Assembly (NCBI RefSeq): GCF_002276045.1
Contig: NZ_NQMR01000091.1
Coordinates: 1 to 36,315, forward strand
From: Pseudoalteromonas sp. NBT06-2
GTDB lineage: Bacteria > Pseudomonadota > Gammaproteobacteria > Enterobacterales > Alteromonadaceae
Length of the DNA stretch: 36,315 bases
Reading direction: 5' to 3'
The position numbers and the translations under genes are program-made. Below the pieces are notes generated by a model, which had not been told where the DNA came from, searched no databases, and worked only from the letters and a program-made list of their open reading frames with translations. The stretch's first letter is position 1, and the number at the start of each line of letters is the position of its first letter. Below are positions 35,076 through 36,315 of the stretch, piece after piece.

Positions 35076-36082
35076 AAACACATAATCAACATCAAGAAGA
35101 AAAGCTAAATAGCTTTATAACTACGTTTATTGCTCATCCAATACTTAATACAATCTTAAATGATTTTGACAGGCTCAGATATAATCATAAATTAGGTGGT
35201 GAGCAGCAATGTATGTTGCTTACAGGTGATACAGGAACAGGTAAATCATCAGTAATTAGTCACTACCAATCATTAGTTAAATCACAGTTTATAAATGATA
35301 AATTGCATAAACCATTATTAGTCAGTCGAATTCCAAGTAAACCCACCTTAGAAACAACCATGATTGAGTTATTAAAAGACTTAGGGCAGTTTGGTAGCTG
35401 TAATAAAAAAACGCGAAATAATGATCAAAGATTAACAGAGTCTTTGATTAAACTTTTAAAGCAATGTGGTACAGAATTAATCATAATCAATGAATTTCAA
35501 GAATTAATAGAATTTCAAAGTGGTCAAAAAAGAAATGAAATAGCCAATAGACTCAAATACATAAACGAAGAAGTAAAAATCCCCATCGTCTTAGTCGGTA
35601 TGCCATGGACTGCTAAAATAGCTGAAGAGCCACAATGGTCATCTCGTTTAATGATCCGCCGTAACATTCCTTATTTTAAACTATCAGAAAACCCACAAAA
35701 TTTTATTCAATTATTAATGGGCCTAGCTCAAAAAATGCCTTTCACTATAAAGCCAGAACTTGAAGACCAAAAAGTAACTTATGCATTATTTGCTGCAAGT
35801 AAAGGCTGTTTTAGAGCATTAAAACATTTATTAGATGAATCTGTAAAACAAGCATTATTAAATGATGCTGATACTTTAACTATTGAACACATGACAAGCG
35901 CTTTTGAGATTTTTTATCCTGAAACTATTAATCCATTTAAACAAAAATTAGCGGATATTAGTGCATGTGAAGTACAAAACTACTCACGTTATGATCTTGG
36001 CGCTCAAAGCGATTTTGATGCACTTATCCCCACACAATTTACAGATAAATTACCTATTAGCCAATTACTTAAAAAGAATTAA
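35072..36082 (+). CDS. tnsC: Tn7-like AAA+ transposition regulator TnsC
   Basis: A 336-residue AAA+ ATPase that, in relatives, forms a ring or filament linking the target selector (TniQ/TnsD) to TnsB. The Walker A is GDTGTGKS at 52-59. The Walker B region reads LIIINEFQEL, with Asn140 where Asp is usual and Glu141 retained. An LVGMPWTAK sensor-like segment follows. It is much shorter than Tn7 TnsC (555) and lacks the long C-terminal extension. I chose the ATG at 35072, which makes an ATGA overlap with tnsB; an in-frame TTG at 35036 would add 12 residues. A hairpin follows the stop. Confidence 0.92.
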   Translation: MKTHNQHQEEKLNSFITTFIAHPILNTILNDFDRLRYNHKLGGEQQCMLLTGDTGTGKSSVISHYQSLVKSQFINDKLHKPLLVSRIPSKPTLETTMIELLKDLGQFGSCNKKTRNNDQRLTESLIKLLKQCGTELIIINEFQELIEFQSGQKRNEIANRLKYINEEVKIPIVLVGMPWTAKIAEEPQWSSRLMIRRNIPYFKLSENPQNFIQLLMGLAQKMPFTIKPELEDQKVTYALFAASKGCFRALKHLLDESVKQALLNDADTLTIEHMTSAFEIFYPETINPFKQKLADISACEVQNYSRYDLGAQSDFDALIPTQFTDKLPISQLLKKN

Positions 36083-36091
36083 TTTAATAGA

Positions 36092-36123
36092 ATTATTTGC
36101 TGATTATAGTTTCAGCAGATAAT
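36092..36123 (+). terminator. Hairpin after tnsC, probable weak terminator
   Basis: ATTATTTGCTGA (36092-36103) pairs with TCAGCAGATAAT (36112-36123), with one G-U pair and an eight-base loop. It lies 9 bases past the tnsC stop. The downstream bases (AAAGTTT) are not a proper U-run, so it may stabilise the 3' end rather than terminate strongly. It supports tnsABC being a complete three-gene unit. Confidence 0.5.
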
Positions 36124-36315
36124 AAAGTTTGATCATTTAAGGAGTAGGAGGCAACTGACAATTAAGCCTAATGACAATATAATTTGATCTTTTTTACTGT
36201 TTTATTGGCATTTAGCCAATGACCGCATTGTGCCAAAAGCGGACCTTAATGCGTAACTCGTTTCTGCCCCAAAATAACTAATGTGACAGGTAATAGCGTA
36301 ACTACCGTTCTTACT
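36124..36315. other. Start of transposon interior, no assigned gene
   Basis: No plus-strand gene is seen after tnsC. Two TGACAAT motifs (36156-36162 and 36172-36178) resemble the TnsB site in the opposite direction but are poor matches. A palindrome ATTGGC/GCCAAT lies at 36204-36220. On the minus strand a frame is open from the window edge to a TAA at 36202-36204 (37 codons, ending RSAFGTMRSLAKCQ). It may be the tail of a cargo gene or chance; no family is recognised. GCGTAACT occurs twice, near 36251 and 36296. Confidence 0.3.

Larger units (their letters stand above)
32496..36315 (+). mobile_element. Tn7-like transposon at ffs (partial), possible type I-F3 CAST
   Basis: The element starts 15 bases past ffs and continues past the window edge. 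It contains one end, tnsA, tnsB and tnsC, then at least 233 bases without a clear gene. TnsA plus TnsB implies cut-and-paste movement. Type I-F3 CRISPR-Cas transposons are known to use ffs, guaC, yciA and rsmJ as attachment sites, and they keep tnsABC apart from tniQ-cas. The 336-residue TnsC is far shorter than the 555 residues of Tn7 TnsC and fits that group. No tniQ, cas gene or CRISPR array is in view, so a protein-guided (TnsD-type) element is not excluded. Confidence 0.85.

Noticed and set aside
36150..36185. Second end of a minimal tnsABC-only element right after tnsC
   Set aside because: The two TGACAAT motifs match the end sites poorly and are 16 bp apart, not 21-22. No ACA terminus followed by TGCTT is present before the window ends.

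Overview
This is chromosomal DNA of an A+T-rich marine gammaproteobacterium. The protein sequences, the gene order and a short inverted-repeat element with ATACCAATACGA ends point to Alteromonadales, most likely a Colwelliaceae-like lineage (Colwellia or Thalassotalea type). That placement is inferred; no search was run.

Positions 1-5600 hold nitrogen control and lysine synthesis genes. glnB (PII) on the plus strand converges on map, glnD and dapD on the minus strand, so the PII protein and the enzyme that uridylylates it are near neighbours. The 634-base spacer between glnB and dapD has no gene but carries two short inverted-repeat elements. Positions 5600-25100 are the classic cell-envelope and translation cluster on the plus strand: rpsB-tsf-pyrH-frr-uppS-cdsA-dxr-rseP-bamA-skp-lpxD-fabZ-lpxA-lpxB-rnhB-dnaE-accA. 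It joins ribosome assembly and recycling, isoprenoid, phospholipid and lipid A synthesis, outer-membrane biogenesis, replication and fatty-acid initiation. Many genes overlap by 1-4 bases, and clear intrinsic terminators follow rpsB, tsf, frr and accA. A probable S2-binding leader with a pseudoknot precedes rpsB.

Positions 25100-32270 are less uniform: tilS, a small membrane protein, a diguanylate cyclase, a CPA2/Kef-type antiporter, a patatin-like lipase and a DUF3014 membrane protein. Next comes ffs, the 4.5S RNA of the signal recognition particle, with a good sigma70-type promoter.

The notable part is 32491-36315. Fifteen bases after the ffs stem a Tn7-like transposon begins. Its end has a TGT terminus and three head-to-tail 20-bp TnsB-type sites. 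Then come tnsA (PD-(D/E)xK nuclease), tnsB (DDE transposase) and tnsC (short AAA+ regulator) as an overlapping operon. No tniQ/tnsD follows tnsC before the window ends. The ffs attachment site, the short TnsC, the stand-alone tnsABC and the form of the end together suggest a type I-F3 CRISPR-associated (RNA-guided) transposon. Its tniQ-cas8-cas7-cas6 genes, CRISPR array, cargo and second end would then lie beyond the window. No CRISPR or cas sequence is visible here, so that assignment is an inference.
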